Source: Hyphomicrobium sp. | GTDB taxonomy: Bacteria; Pseudomonadota; Alphaproteobacteria; Rhizobiales; Hyphomicrobiaceae | Assembly (NCBI GenBank): GCA_013141015.1 | Contig: JABFRT010000030.1 | Coordinates: forward strand, 1-64,000 | Reading direction: 5' to 3' | DNA: 64,000 nt | Shown: in pieces, positions 9,358 through 18,764 of the stretch | Layout of the letters: every line of letters starts with the position of its first letter | Position numbering within the stretch: the first letter of the stretch is position 1 | The notes under the pieces: generated by a model | Told to the model about the DNA's origin: nothing | Database searches by the model: none | What the model saw: the letters and a program-made list of their open reading frames with translations, nothing else | Position numbers and translations under genes: made by a program

Positions 9358-10161
9358 ATGTTCGACACATCGCTCATAGACGTATGGCCGTTGATCGTAT
9401 CGGGCGGATTCGTTGTTGGATTTCTCGTTGGCATGACCGGCGTCGGCGCGGGGTCGCTGATGACGCCATTCTTGATTACACAGGTCGGCATTGCGCCGAC
9501 GCTGGCAGTCGGCACGGACCTGCTGTTTGCCTCCCTCACCAAAGCTTCGGCAGCTCTGCCACACCACAACTTCGGCAACGTGAACTGGCGCATGGTTGGC
9601 TGGCTGGCTGCGGGCAGCGTACCCGGCTCCATCGCCATGCTCGGGCTGCTGCACTATTTCGATCCCGATACCGCGTCGATGGCCCGCCTGATCAAGATGG
9701 CACTCGTGGCAGCGCTTGTGCTCAGCTCCGTGGCGATTATCGTCTACCCTTACGTCACAGCGGCGCGGCCTTCAGTGACGCCAGACCCAGACAGCGTGCC
9801 GGTTCGCAAACTGCCGACACTTATTCTCGGGATCGTCCTCGGCTCAATCGTCACGCTGACGTCAGTTGGCGCGGGCGCTATCGGCGTCGTGGTGCTGACG
9901 CTGCTCTATCCGACACTGATGACCCGCCGCCTGATCGGCACGGATATCGTGCACGCCGTACCGCTGACACTGGTCTCTGGCCTTGGCCATCTGTCGATGG
10001 GCAACACAAACCTGTCGCTGCTCGCCATTCTACTGGCCGGATCGCTACCCGGCATCGCGCTTGGATCGCGGCTGACCGGAAAGTTGCCAGACCGCTTCCT
10101 GCGCATCGCGCTCGCGGTCATACTGTGCTTCGCTGCGTGGCAGCTCAGCCGTAAGATTTGA
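9358..10161 (+). CDS. TauE/SafE family exporter, second copy
   Basis: About 267 residues with multiple membrane segments. The first half has GFLVGMTGVGAGSLMTPFLI and the second TLTSVGAGAIGVVVLTLLYP, the paired repeats of TauE/SafE proteins, with LPDRFLRIALAVILCFAAWQL at the C-terminus. It follows the first copy by 72 bases and is clearly diverged from it. The track starts at a TTG at 9337; the ATG at 9358 is preferred, though neither start has a strong ribosome site. Confidence 0.86.
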   Translation: MFDTSLIDVWPLIVSGGFVVGFLVGMTGVGAGSLMTPFLITQVGIAPTLAVGTDLLFASLTKASAALPHHNFGNVNWRMVGWLAAGSVPGSIAMLGLLHYFDPDTASMARLIKMALVAALVLSSVAIIVYPYVTAARPSVTPDPDSVPVRKLPTLILGIVLGSIVTLTSVGAGAIGVVVLTLLYPTLMTRRLIGTDIVHAVPLTLVSGLGHLSMGNTNLSLLAILLAGSLPGIALGSRLTGKLPDRFLRIALAVILCFAAWQLSRKI

Positions 10162-10199
10162 GCCACGCTCGGCAAGCCGCCCCGCGTTACCCGTCATTC

Positions 10200-10355
10200 C
10201 GTGTGCATACTCGTCATCCCGTGCGCGCGTGCAGCGCCTTTATCGGCGGTGCACCGCAGACACGGGATCTTGCCCAAAAGCGTTCTCTGGAAATTCAAGA
10301 TCCCGGACGCGACGCACCAATAAAGGATTGCTGCGTCGCGTCCGGGATGACGGGT
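10200..10355. repeat. Palindromic intergenic repeat between tauE2 and cysI
   Basis: A perfect 17-bp inverted repeat (ATCCCGGACGCGACGCA at 10300-10316, its complement at 10332-10348) lies between convergent genes. Just before it, the phrases CGTCATTCCG and CGTCATCCCG repeat. Similar GTCCGGGAT-type fragments recur near 28550 and 43760-43880. Besides being a repeat, the hairpin could terminate transcription from both sides. Confidence 0.75.
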
Positions 10356-10365
10356 AGAGTAGGAT

Positions 10366-12096
10366 CTACGCCAATTTCACGTCAGCGTGGAACTGATTGC
10401 CGGCTTTGGTGGCAGCCACGTATCCGGCGCGGATCGTGAAATCACCGAAGTGTTCGCCGGGTTTGCGTTCCTTCGCATACTTCACGAAGATCGGCTCAAG
10501 CAGCGCGATGATGCGCTCCTTGCCAACGTCCTGCGCATAGAGCTTCGACAGCCGCGTTCCGTCGAACGCCGCGCCCAGGTACAGGTTGTAAAGCCCTGGA
10601 TTGCGGCCGACCAAACCAATCTCGGCCAGATAAGGCCGCGCGCAACCGTTCGGGCAGCCGGTCATGCGGATCACGATGTCATCGTCCCGCAATCCCGCCT
10701 TATCGAGGCTGTCTTCAAGCGCGGTGATCAACTCCGGCAGGAAGCGTTCGCTTTCGGCAAGCGCCAATCCGCAGGTTGGCAGTGACACGCAGGCCATCGA
10801 ATTGCCGCGCAAACCCGACGACACCGAAATATGAATGCCATGTGCTTTGAGCGCCGCCTCGATCTTGGCTTTGAACTTCTGCGCGACGTTGGCGAGAATC
10901 ACGTTCTGGTTCGACGTGCACACGAAATCGCACAAACCCGCTTCGGCGATCTCGCGCAATGCGGTGCGCAGGCTATGGCCGGGGCGGTCTTTGATGCGGC
11001 CGTTCTCGACGAACAGCGTCAGGTTCCAGGCTTTGTCCTCGCCCTTCTTGGCGTCCAGGCTCTGGCGCCAGCCGAGCGGATCGCCGGTGCCGGTGAACGT
11101 GTACGGCTTCGGCTTGCCAAGCTTATAGCCAAGGCGCTTTTCAACTTCATTGCGGAATGCATCAATGCCGCGATCTTCGACCGTGTACTTTAATCGCGCG
11201 CGCGGGCGGCTTTCGCGGTTGCCCCAGTCGCGCTGCACCGTCAGCACTTTTTCGGCCACATCGACGGCTTGTTCCAGCTTGCAGTATCCGAGATGGTCGG
11301 CTGTGCGCGGGAACGTGTTGGTGTCGCCGTGCGTCATGCCCATGCCGCCGCCGACTGTGACGTTCCACCCGGTTACTTCGCCCTTTTCGACTATTGCGAT
11401 GAAGCCGAGGCAGTGGGCGAAAATATCGACGTCGTTGTCGGGCGGCACCGCGATTACGGTTTTGAATTTGCGCGGCAGATAATGGATGCCATAGAGCGGC
11501 TCTTCCGCGGCACCGGCCTTGCGCGATTTGTCTTCGACCTTTTCGCCATCAAGCCAGATCTCGTGATAGGCGCCGGTCTTGGGCAGCAAATGTTCGCTGA
11601 TTGCTTTGCCAAGCTCGTAGGCCTGGCGGTGGGCCTTCGACAGATACGGATTGGCCGCCGTCATCACGTTGCGGTTGACATCGCCGCAGGCCGCAATCGT
11701 ATCGAGCGCTGCAGCATTGATCGCCTGCATGGTCCGGCGCAGGTTCGACTTGATCACGCCATGATACTGGAACGTCTCGCGCGTCGTCAGGCGCAGCGTG
11801 CCGTTGGCATAATTGGAGGCGATCGCATCCAGCGCCAGCCACTGCTTGGGCGTCACCAGACCGCCCGGAATGCGCAGCCGCAGCATGAACGAAAAAGCCT
11901 TTTCCAGCTTTTTCTTGGCCCGCTCGCCACGCACGTCGCGGTCGTCTTGAATATAGGAGCCGTGAAACTTGATCAGCTGATGATCGTCTTCGGCGATGTC
12001 ACCGGTGATCACGTTGTCCAGGCCCTCGGCCAGCGTGCCGCGCAGCTGGTGGCTGTTTTCTTTGATGATCTCGTTTCTGGCGCGCTTGTCGGTCAT
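10366..12096 (-). CDS. cysI: Sulfite reductase hemoprotein subunit, CysI
   Basis: A 576-residue siroheme/[4Fe-4S] subunit that reduces sulfite to sulfide with six electrons. The cluster ligands are visible as ACVSLPTCGLALAESERFLPE and MTGCPNGCARPYLAEIG. The N-terminal LRLRIPGGLVTPKQWLALD and LRLTTRETFQYHG belong to the ferredoxin-like half. It follows cysJ on the minus strand after a 90-base gap, forming the NADPH-dependent holoenzyme genes downstream of CysH in the pathway. Confidence 0.96.
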   Translation of the reverse strand: MTDKRARNEIIKENSHQLRGTLAEGLDNVITGDIAEDDHQLIKFHGSYIQDDRDVRGERAKKKLEKAFSFMLRLRIPGGLVTPKQWLALDAIASNYANGTLRLTTRETFQYHGVIKSNLRRTMQAINAAALDTIAACGDVNRNVMTAANPYLSKAHRQAYELGKAISEHLLPKTGAYHEIWLDGEKVEDKSRKAGAAEEPLYGIHYLPRKFKTVIAVPPDNDVDIFAHCLGFIAIVEKGEVTGWNVTVGGGMGMTHGDTNTFPRTADHLGYCKLEQAVDVAEKVLTVQRDWGNRESRPRARLKYTVEDRGIDAFRNEVEKRLGYKLGKPKPYTFTGTGDPLGWRQSLDAKKGEDKAWNLTLFVENGRIKDRPGHSLRTALREIAEAGLCDFVCTSNQNVILANVAQKFKAKIEAALKAHGIHISVSSGLRGNSMACVSLPTCGLALAESERFLPELITALEDSLDKAGLRDDDIVIRMTGCPNGCARPYLAEIGLVGRNPGLYNLYLGAAFDGTRLSKLYAQDVGKERIIALLEPIFVKYAKERKPGEHFGDFTIRAGYVAATKAGNQFHADVKLA

Positions 12097-12186
12097 TGTG
12101 ATCCCGGAAGAAGGAAATTGAGATTAGGGAATGGGGCGTTGGAAGTTGGAAGCAGGGACGGAAGCCTTATCCCTACTCCCTCACTT

Positions 12187-13965
12187 TCAATACACGTCGC
12201 GTTGATAGCGCCCGGCTTTGGACAGCTCTTTGAGTTTTGCGCGACCGGCCTCTTCGTCGCCCTTGGCCGCTTCGCTCAAGATTTTGACCAGCGTCGCGTC
12301 AACATCTTTGGCCATACCCTTTTCGTCGCCGCACACATAGATGTGGGCGCCGTCAGCTATCCAGGAATTTAGCGCCGCGCGCCGTTCCCACAAGCGATGT
12401 TGGACGTAAATCTTTTCCGGCTGATCGCGCGAGAACGCTACGTCGATGTTGGTCAGCGCGCCGGCCGCTTTGTGATCCTGCCAGTCAAGCTGATAGAGGA
12501 AGTCGTTGGTGTAGTTGCGTTCACCAAAGAACAACCAGCTCTTGCCGGTTGCACCCGTCTCCGCGCGCTCTTCAATGAAGCCGCGATAGGGCGCGACGCC
12601 GGTGCCGGAGCCGATCATGATGATCGGCGTGGCGCCGTCTGCCGGCAGGCGGTAGTGACGGTTCGGCTTGACGTAGATGCGCGCCGTCGAGCCAACTTTC
12701 CGGCGGTCTGCGAGATAGGTGGACGCAACGCCCTTGCGCTTGTGGCCGTAGCTTTCCCAGCGCACCGTACCAACCAGCAAATGCGCCTCGCCTTGATGCG
12801 CTTTCGGGCTCGATGCAACTGAGTAGAGCCGGCCCGGCAACGGGCGCAGAAGGCCGAGCAGTTGCTCGGGCGTCAGCTTTTCGGAATAGGTTTCAAACAG
12901 ATCGACAAGCTGACGGTCGGAGGAGAACTTGGCAAACGCATCGCCGTCAAGCAGCGCCTTGACATCGGCGCGGCTGGTCAGCTTGGCATAATTGTCGACC
13001 GCTGCCCGCGACAGCGTGGTGACGTCGAAGCCCTTTTGAATTTTCAACAGCAGCGCGGCGTCGGAGCCTAGCCCGGTTGCCTGCAGCAGCTGATCGACCA
13101 GCACCGGATCGTTCTCCGGCAATACGCCAATTGCGTCGCCGGGCTGATATTGAAAGCGCGGATCATCGAACGCAAATTCGACATGCCACGTCTCGCGCGA
13201 CGACCCAGTGCCGTTCAAATTGACGAGCGCTGAAATCTCGGCTTCGAGCGGCGTTTCAGCAGTGTATGCCGGTTCGTCATCGTCTTCCGCTTGCGAACCG
13301 CCCGCAAAATTGACGTGTACGACCGTGCCCGATGCGCCCGTGTCGGCTGGTGCCAGCTTGGCAAGCGCGCCATCGGTCCAGGCAACCGCCTGCTTGGCGA
13401 AATCGAGATCGAGATCGATACGGTCGTTAGCGCGCTTGGCGCCCAGCGCTTCCAAGCGCGCATCAATCGCTTTGCCGATAGCGCAAAAGTGCACGTACGC
13501 CGTGTCACCTAAAGCGCACACCGCGAAGTGCGCGCCGTCGAGACGTGGCGCTGCATCGCCCATCAAGGCAGCATAGAAATCAACCGCGCGGGCTGGCGGA
13601 TCGCCTTCGCCCCAGGTTGCAGCAAACACCAAAATTTTCTTCGCCTTGGCAAGCAGCGCCATATCGGCGTCCGCCATATCGAACACCTTGGCGTCGAGAC
13701 CATGCTTTTGCGCGGTCTTTTTGGCTTTCAGCGCGAGGCTCTCACAGTTGCCGCTTTCACTGGCGTAAAGAATGGTCAGCGGCGCGCGCGGCTTGGCAGC
13801 GGCCAGCGGAACAGCCCCGCCACCCTGCGCTGCCTCGAAGCCCGCGAAAAATCCAGCCAGCCAAGACCGCTGCTGCGGCGTCGACCGCGACACAACTTTA
13901 TTCAACAATTCGATGTCATCAGCCGAGAACGGTGCGTTTTTCGGAAGCAGCGGGGTTGCGGTCAC
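12187..13965 (-). CDS. cysJ: Sulfite reductase flavoprotein subunit, CysJ
   Basis: A 592-residue diflavin reductase. Residues about 68-205 are a flavodoxin-like FMN domain (LYASESGNCESLALK, FAATWGEGDPP). The FAD-binding region shows GRLYSVASSPKAH, and the NADPH region shows GSGTGVAPYRGFIEER and YVCGDEKGMAKDVD, ending in the characteristic aromatic DVY. It supplies electrons from NADPH to CysI, encoded just downstream. Confidence 0.95.
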   Translation of the reverse strand: MTATPLLPKNAPFSADDIELLNKVVSRSTPQQRSWLAGFFAGFEAAQGGGAVPLAAAKPRAPLTILYASESGNCESLALKAKKTAQKHGLDAKVFDMADADMALLAKAKKILVFAATWGEGDPPARAVDFYAALMGDAAPRLDGAHFAVCALGDTAYVHFCAIGKAIDARLEALGAKRANDRIDLDLDFAKQAVAWTDGALAKLAPADTGASGTVVHVNFAGGSQAEDDDEPAYTAETPLEAEISALVNLNGTGSSRETWHVEFAFDDPRFQYQPGDAIGVLPENDPVLVDQLLQATGLGSDAALLLKIQKGFDVTTLSRAAVDNYAKLTSRADVKALLDGDAFAKFSSDRQLVDLFETYSEKLTPEQLLGLLRPLPGRLYSVASSPKAHQGEAHLLVGTVRWESYGHKRKGVASTYLADRRKVGSTARIYVKPNRHYRLPADGATPIIMIGSGTGVAPYRGFIEERAETGATGKSWLFFGERNYTNDFLYQLDWQDHKAAGALTNIDVAFSRDQPEKIYVQHRLWERRAALNSWIADGAHIYVCGDEKGMAKDVDATLVKILSEAAKGDEEAGRAKLKELSKAGRYQRDVY

Positions 13966-14673
13966 GTCTCGTCTCCTGAGCCGCTGAGCGGCAAAAACTC
14001 AAGTCCACGCACCGGCGCGGCGCGCTTGCAGAAATTCTGGTCGCCGTCCGTAGCCTGCCCAAGCGCCCGGCGAAAGACGGCCTTTCGGCGCCTTCCGGGA
14101 TGCCGGAGCGGTTACGGTTCCGCCGCGGTTATGGCTCACAAAACGTTCGGGGCACATATCGCGGGTCTGGATAGCTGGTTTTGGAACAGATTTCTACATT
14201 ATAGGTTGAAAGGTTCGCAAAATAGAACGGGGTTCCCCTGGCGGCCATATTGGGAGGTCTGGACCGGCATTCGCGGCTCCCGGTTGGGACAGCAGATCTG
14301 ACCCAAGTGCAATTGGCGAAATCCTCTTCCTAAACTTCCGCCGCCCAGCGCGGCTTTGGTCAGTATAACGGCCGTCGAAACTGAGTGATCAGCCGCCCGT
14401 CGCTGGATGATGCATTGCAGCAAGCTGGATCGTATGGACGGTTTAACTTTGGACCTGCAAATTTCTGCACAAATTTTCACACGCAGTCGTGACAGGGAGT
14501 GATTTGCGCCGCCAATTGTTACGTGTTTTATCAGTAAATATGCGGTGGCTCTTGACAATGCCAGAGCGATCCGCAGATTGGTGCCGCACAAAAAAAGTGT
14601 CTGCACCATTGGCTAGGCCCTCGGCGGGGTCTGCGACACTGGGAACGCAGCTTACCATCTGGAGGAAACTAGC
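13966..14673. other. Intergenic region between cysJ and pqqA
   Basis: A 708-base gap between divergent genes. It must contain the cysJ promoter at its left end and the pqqA promoter at its right end. The track ORFs here (13528..14301, 14199..14609) resemble nothing known and look like chance. The only structured site seen is the inverted repeat at 14579-14608. A TTGACA occurs at 14552, but the matching -10 position (AGATTG) is poor. Confidence 0.4.
14579..14608 (+). promoter_or_regulatory. A-tract inverted repeat upstream of pqqA
   Basis: TGGTGC...GCACCA forms an imperfect inverted repeat around a run of seven A residues (core GCACAAAAAAAGTG), about 65 bases before the pqqA start. A related arrangement (TGCAC, A-tract, GTGC) lies between xoxF and the metallohydrolase gene at 49996-50024. 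It could be an operator for a regulator of the PQQ/methanol genes; this is inference from two sites only. Confidence 0.35.
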
Positions 14674-14763
14674 ATGAAGATTTGGTCCAAGCCGGCAGTC
14701 CGCGAGCAGGAAGTTGGTCTCGAAGTGACGAGCTACCTGCCAGCCGAAATCGACGTCATCTAA
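14674..14763 (+). CDS. pqqA: PQQ precursor peptide PqqA
   Basis: A 29-residue peptide, too short for the ORF track: MKIWSKPAVREQEVGLEVTS followed by YLPAEIDVI. It carries the GLExxxY segment in which glutamate and tyrosine are cross-linked by PqqE and become the PQQ skeleton. GGAGGA lies seven bases upstream. It is followed by a terminator-like hairpin and then pqqB, the normal arrangement that lets pqqA be made in excess. Confidence 0.95.
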   Translation: MKIWSKPAVREQEVGLEVTSYLPAEIDVI

Positions 14764-14803
14764 CTGATGTCATCGGCCTCACGGACTTCGTGAGAACCCG
14801 GCG

Positions 14804-14840
14804 CGGCGGTCGATGGATGCATCGGCCGCCGTTGCTGTTT
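14804..14840 (+). terminator. Attenuator hairpin between pqqA and pqqB
   Basis: CGGCGGTCGAT and ATCGGCCGCCG form an 11-bp stem (one G-U) with a six-base loop, followed by TTGCTGTTT. The T-run is broken, so it probably terminates only part of the transcripts, giving more pqqA than pqqBCDE message. Confidence 0.65.
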
Positions 14841-14934
14841 CTAGATCGGAAAATTTGATCGAAAACAAATTCACCGGGCGTGTGCCATCGGCGTGGCGTA
14901 GCCTCGTAAGAGTAAGTCACACAGCAAGCCGCAC

Positions 14935-15867
14935 ATGATCATAAAAATTCTTGGCTCAGCAGCCGGAGGCGGGTTTCCGCAATGGAACTGCAACGGCCTG
15001 CACTCAGCCAATGTTCGCGCCGGAAAATCAGGCTATCGCGCCCGCACCCAGTCGTCGCTGGCGGTTTCCGCCAACGGCCAGGATTGGGTTCTGCTCAACG
15101 CATCGCCCGATTTGCGCCAGCAGATCAACGATACGCCGGAGCTACACCCGTTTGCAGATGGCGGCTTGCGCAATTCGCCAGTCAAAGCCGTGGTTGTGAC
15201 CAACGCCGACGTCGATCACATCACTGGGCTTATCAATCTGCGCGAGGGCCAGCCGTTTTCGATCTACGGATCGGACCGCGTGCTCGCAACGCTCAACGCC
15301 AATTCGATTTTCAACGTCTGCGCGCCCGATAAGGTGCCGCGCATCGCCTTCGCGCTTGATCAGCCAACCCCGCTCACCGGCGCGGGCATTGATCTAGGCT
15401 TGAGCGTTGAAGCGTTCGCGGTGCCCGGAAAAATAGCGCTTTTCCTCGAAAAGGGTGGCGAAAAAGAAAACTACGGCAGTCGCGACGGCGACACGATTGG
15501 CCTCAAAGTCACGGACTACGCAACCGGCACATCGTTCTTCTATATTCCGGGCTGCGCCGAGGTCGACCCGCCGTTAGCTGATCGCATCAAGGGCGCTGAT
15601 CTCATCTTCCTCGACGGCACGCTGTTCACCGACGACGAAATGGTAACCCAAGGCTTGTCGCATAAAACCGCGCAGCGCATGGGCCACATTTCAATCTCCG
15701 GCGACAACGGATCGATCGCAGCACTCAAACCGCTGGCAATCAAGCGCCGTATCTATGTTCATATCAACAACTCAAACCCCGTGCTGGACGAGCATTCAGA
15801 TGCCCGCCGCATCGTTGACAGCGCCGGCTGGGAAGTCGGATTTGATGGAATGGAGGTCCGCTTATGA
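14935..15867 (+). CDS. pqqB: PqqB, PQQ biosynthesis
   Basis: A 310-residue metallo-beta-lactamase-fold protein. The opening IKILGSAAGGGFPQWNCNG is the PqqB signature, and NADVDHITGLINLREGQPF corresponds to the metal-binding loop. PqqB is thought to act as a hydroxylase on the tyrosine-derived part of the PqqA crosslinked intermediate. Its stop overlaps the pqqC start (ATGA). Confidence 0.96.
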   Translation: MIIKILGSAAGGGFPQWNCNGLHSANVRAGKSGYRARTQSSLAVSANGQDWVLLNASPDLRQQINDTPELHPFADGGLRNSPVKAVVVTNADVDHITGLINLREGQPFSIYGSDRVLATLNANSIFNVCAPDKVPRIAFALDQPTPLTGAGIDLGLSVEAFAVPGKIALFLEKGGEKENYGSRDGDTIGLKVTDYATGTSFFYIPGCAEVDPPLADRIKGADLIFLDGTLFTDDEMVTQGLSHKTAQRMGHISISGDNGSIAALKPLAIKRRIYVHINNSNPVLDEHSDARRIVDSAGWEVGFDGMEVRL

Positions 15868-16640
15868 ACCCTGTCAGCTTGGAAAAGAAATCAACCGGGC
15901 GCCGCGATGCCGGACCGCCGTTGAGCGTTGCCGATTTCGAAGCCGCGATCCGCGCGGTCGGGCCTGAGCGCTATCACGACCTGCACCCGTTCCATCATAT
16001 GCTTCATGGCGGCAAGCTCGATAAGGGCCAAGTACAGGCCTGGGCGCTCAATCGTTATTGCTATCAGTCGGCGGTGCCACGCAAGGATGCAGCCTTCATC
16101 AGCCGCGTTCATGACCGCGAGTTGCGCCGTGAGTGGTTGCACCGCGTGCTCGATCACGATGGTTCGCCCCCCGGTGAAGTTGGCGGCATCGAACGCTGGT
16201 TGATCCTGACCGATGGCCTCGGCCTTGATCGTGACTATGTGATCTCGCGGCGCGGCGCCCTTCCAGCGACCGTGTTCGCCGTTGAAGCCTACGTCACCTT
16301 CGTGCGTGAGCAGCCTTTGACGGTTGCGGTTGCCTCATCCTTGACCGAACTGTTTGCGCCCAAAATCCACAAAGAACGCATCTCCGGGATGCTTGAAGGC
16401 TACAGCTTTATCGACGACAAGGTGCTCGCCTATTTCAAGCGCCGCCTGACGCAAGCCCCGCGCGACAGCGAATTTGCGCTTCAGTATGTGCTGAAACACG
16501 CCAAAACGCGCGAAGAGCAAGACGCCTGCGTCGATGCCGTGCGCTTCAAATGCAATGTGCTATGGGTGCAGCTTGACGCGCTCTATCATGCCTATGTCGC
16601 CGGAAACATTCCGCCCGGCGCATTCCGTCCGGAGGTTTAA
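15864..16640 (+). CDS. pqqC: Pyrroloquinoline-quinone synthase PqqC
   Basis: A 258-residue all-helical, cofactor-free oxidase that performs the final ring closure and eight-electron oxidation to PQQ. Family marks include YHDLHPFHHMLHGGKLDKGQVQAWALNRYCYQ, VLDHDG and the C-terminal LWVQLDALYHAYV. It overlaps pqqB by four bases and is followed two bases later by pqqD. Confidence 0.96.
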   Translation: MNPVSLEKKSTGRRDAGPPLSVADFEAAIRAVGPERYHDLHPFHHMLHGGKLDKGQVQAWALNRYCYQSAVPRKDAAFISRVHDRELRREWLHRVLDHDGSPPGEVGGIERWLILTDGLGLDRDYVISRRGALPATVFAVEAYVTFVREQPLTVAVASSLTELFAPKIHKERISGMLEGYSFIDDKVLAYFKRRLTQAPRDSEFALQYVLKHAKTREEQDACVDAVRFKCNVLWVQLDALYHAYVAGNIPPGAFRPEV

Positions 16641-16642
16641 CC

Positions 16643-16948
16643 ATGACGACCACCACTGCGCAGCGCACCCGCACGATCATCACTGAAGCGTCGCTGCCGG
16701 CTTTGCCGAACCACATCAAATTGCGCCACGACGCGGGCCGCGGCCGCTGGCATGTGCTCGCTCCCGAACGCGTGTTCGAACCCGACGAGATTGCTGTCGA
16801 AATCTTGAAGCGATGTGATGGCGCAACGCCAGTCAGCGCGATCGCCGGCGTGCTATCGAAGGAATACAACGCGCCATTGAGCGACATCCTTGCCGACACC
16901 ATATCAATGCTTCAGGAACTTGCCGACAAAGGTGTCGTCAAGGCCTGA
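16643..16948 (+). CDS. pqqD: PqqD peptide chaperone
   Basis: A 101-residue protein of the PqqD/RRE family that binds PqqA and presents it to PqqE. The segment LRHDAGRGRWHVLAPERVFEPDEIAVEILKRCDG is the conserved core. It lies between pqqC and pqqE with 2- and 18-base gaps. Confidence 0.95.
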   Translation: MTTTTAQRTRTIITEASLPALPNHIKLRHDAGRGRWHVLAPERVFEPDEIAVEILKRCDGATPVSAIAGVLSKEYNAPLSDILADTISMLQELADKGVVKA

Positions 16949-16966
16949 ACGGAGCACACGCAAAAA

Positions 16967-18127
16967 ATGAACGAGATCGCGCCGTTTGAGCAGTTTTCAG
17001 AAGCCACAGCGGACAGCTGCGCGCGGGCACCCATCGGCCTTCTTGCCGAGCTCACGCACCGTTGCCCGCTGCAATGCCCATACTGTTCAAATCCGCTCGA
17101 GCTTGATCGCGTCAATCAGGAACTGACCACCGCCGAGTGGCAGGACGTGATGCGGCAAGCGGCCGACCTTGGCATTCTGCAAATCCATCTGTCGGGCGGC
17201 GAGCCGACAGTGCGCAAGGACCTTGAACAGATCGTCGAGGTTGCGGCGAAGGCAGGTCTCTATACCAACCTGATCACGGCCGGCGTAACGCTGACGCGTG
17301 ACCGTCTGAAAGCGCTGCAAGACCTGGGTCTTGATCACGTTCAGCTGTCGATCCAGGATGTGGACGACGCCAATGCCGAGAAAATTTCGGCCTATAAAGG
17401 TGGCCTTGAGAAAAAGCGCGAACTCGGCAAATGGGTGCGCGAGTTTTCGATGCCGCTGACAGTCAACGCGCCAATCCACCGCCACAACATCGAGAACTTG
17501 CCAAACATCATCAACTTCGCGGTCGAGCTTGGTGCTGACCGCATCGAAGTGGCCAACATTCAATATTACGCCTGGGCCTTGAAGAACCGGGCCAGCCTGA
17601 TGCCGACGCGCGCCCAGGTGCTGCGCAGTGCCGAAATCGTCGAGGAAGCCAAGGAGCGCTTGAAAGGCGTACTGGTGTTCGACTTCGTAGTGCCAGACTA
17701 CTACGCCAAGACACCAAAGCCGTGCATGGGCGGATGGGGCAAAGGCATTATCAACGTCACGCCGCAGGGCCGGGTGTTGCCGTGCCATGCGTCAGAACAA
17801 ATCCCAGGCCTCGAATTCGATAACGTCAAATCCAAGCGCTTGGCCGACATCTGGCTGAACGGGCAAGCATTCAACAAATATCGCGGCACGTCATGGATGA
17901 AAGAACCGTGCAAGAGCTGCCCGAAGGCGGAACTCGACTTCGGCGGCTGCCGCTGCCAGGCCATGGCCTTCACGGGGGACGCGACCAACACCGACCCGGC
18001 CTGCAAATTTTCACCCCACCACGCCGAATTTGTTGCAGCTGCAGAGCGTGAAAGCGCCAACCCGAACCCGCCAGCCTTCGTCTACCGGCGGCTTGGCGGC
18101 GCCAAAAGCGGCGCGGAAACCGAATAG
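16967..18127 (+). CDS. pqqE: PqqA peptide cyclase PqqE (radical SAM)
   Basis: A 386-residue radical SAM enzyme that forms the Glu-Tyr carbon-carbon crosslink in PqqA. The radical SAM cluster motif is [12 protein letters not shown] (CxxxCxxC). The C-terminal SPASM region supplies auxiliary cluster cysteines in [21 protein letters not shown] and [18 protein letters not shown]. It ends the pqqABCDE operon. Confidence 0.97.
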   Translation: MNEIAPFEQFSEATADSCARAPIGLLAELTHRCPLQCPYCSNPLELDRVNQELTTAEWQDVMRQAADLGILQIHLSGGEPTVRKDLEQIVEVAAKAGLYTNLITAGVTLTRDRLKALQDLGLDHVQLSIQDVDDANAEKISAYKGGLEKKRELGKWVREFSMPLTVNAPIHRHNIENLPNIINFAVELGADRIEVANIQYYAWALKNRASLMPTRAQVLRSAEIVEEAKERLKGVLVFDFVVPDYYAKTPKPCMGGWGKGIINVTPQGRVLPCHASEQIPGLEFDNVKSKRLADIWLNGQAFNKYRGTSWMKEPCKSCPKAELDFGGCRCQAMAFTGDATNTDPACKFSPHHAEFVAAAERESANPNPPAFVYRRLGGAKSGAETE

Positions 18128-18338
18128 TCCCGCTGGGCATTCTCAACATAGATCAAGATTTGGCAAAGTGTGCGCCGCAACATAAGCGGCGGGCGCTGCT
18201 TTTTCCTCACACATGCGGCGTTACGTTCAGTTTGAGTTCAGAAAATAAATGTCATTTTCCCGCCGCTAGTCTATTGGTTTCGGCGTTATAAATTCGCCGG
18301 GTAGGCGAAACGGGCCCACAACGGGAAGGAAACTCACG

Positions 18339-18705
18339 ATGCGCAAGTTGGTTTTGGCAGTCTCTATGATTGCCGCAATGCCGGTCGCGGCGAATGCTGC
18401 TGATGCGGAAGCCGGAAAGGCTGTTTTTGGTAAGTGCAAAGCCTGCCACCAGATCGGCGAAGGCGCGAAGAACGCTGTCGGCCCGAGCTCTCACCGGCAT
18501 CATCGGCAAGAAAGCCGGCACGACCGAAGGCTTCACCTATTCCGACGCTATGAAGAACTCGGGCAAGACCTGGGACGAAGCAACCTTCAAGGCATACATT
18601 GCCGATCCGAAGGCCGCTATTCCGGGCAACAAGATGGTGTTCATGGGCGTCAAGGACCCGGCCGACATCGACAACCTGACCGAATATCTGAAGACCGCGA
18701 AGTAA
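18339..18705 (+). pseudogene. Cytochrome c2-like gene with frameshift
   Basis: The reading frame starts with signal peptide MRKLVLAVSMIAAMPVAANA and the heme site GKCKACHQIGEGAKNAVGP, then breaks. The rest, ALTGIIGKKAGTTEGFTYSDAMKNSGKTW with the methionine-ligand region NKMVFMGVKDPADIDNLTEYLK, continues in the next frame. Removing one base (the A at 18486) restores GPALTGIIGKKAG and a full cytochrome c2 of about 121 residues. It lies 211 bases after pqqE and would be a periplasmic electron carrier. The frameshift could be real or a sequencing error. Confidence 0.82.
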
Positions 18706-18730
18706 GTTCGCGAGCGTCTTTTGAGAATGG

Positions 18731-18764
18731 AAAGCGCCGCGGAACTTTTTCGCGGCGCTTTTTT
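18731..18764. terminator. Bidirectional terminator between cytochrome c and folK
   Basis: AAGCGCCGCG and CGCGGCGCTT form a 10-bp stem followed by TTTTTT on the plus strand. On the minus strand the stem comes after the folK stop, and the transcript downstream is less U-rich. Confidence 0.85.

Noticed and set aside
11269-12372. 367-codon plus-strand ORF
   Set aside because: Antisense to cysI and the end of cysJ, both unmistakable.
14199-14609. 136-codon minus-strand ORF upstream of pqqA
   Set aside because: No family resemblance, atypical composition, and it would cover the pqqA promoter region.
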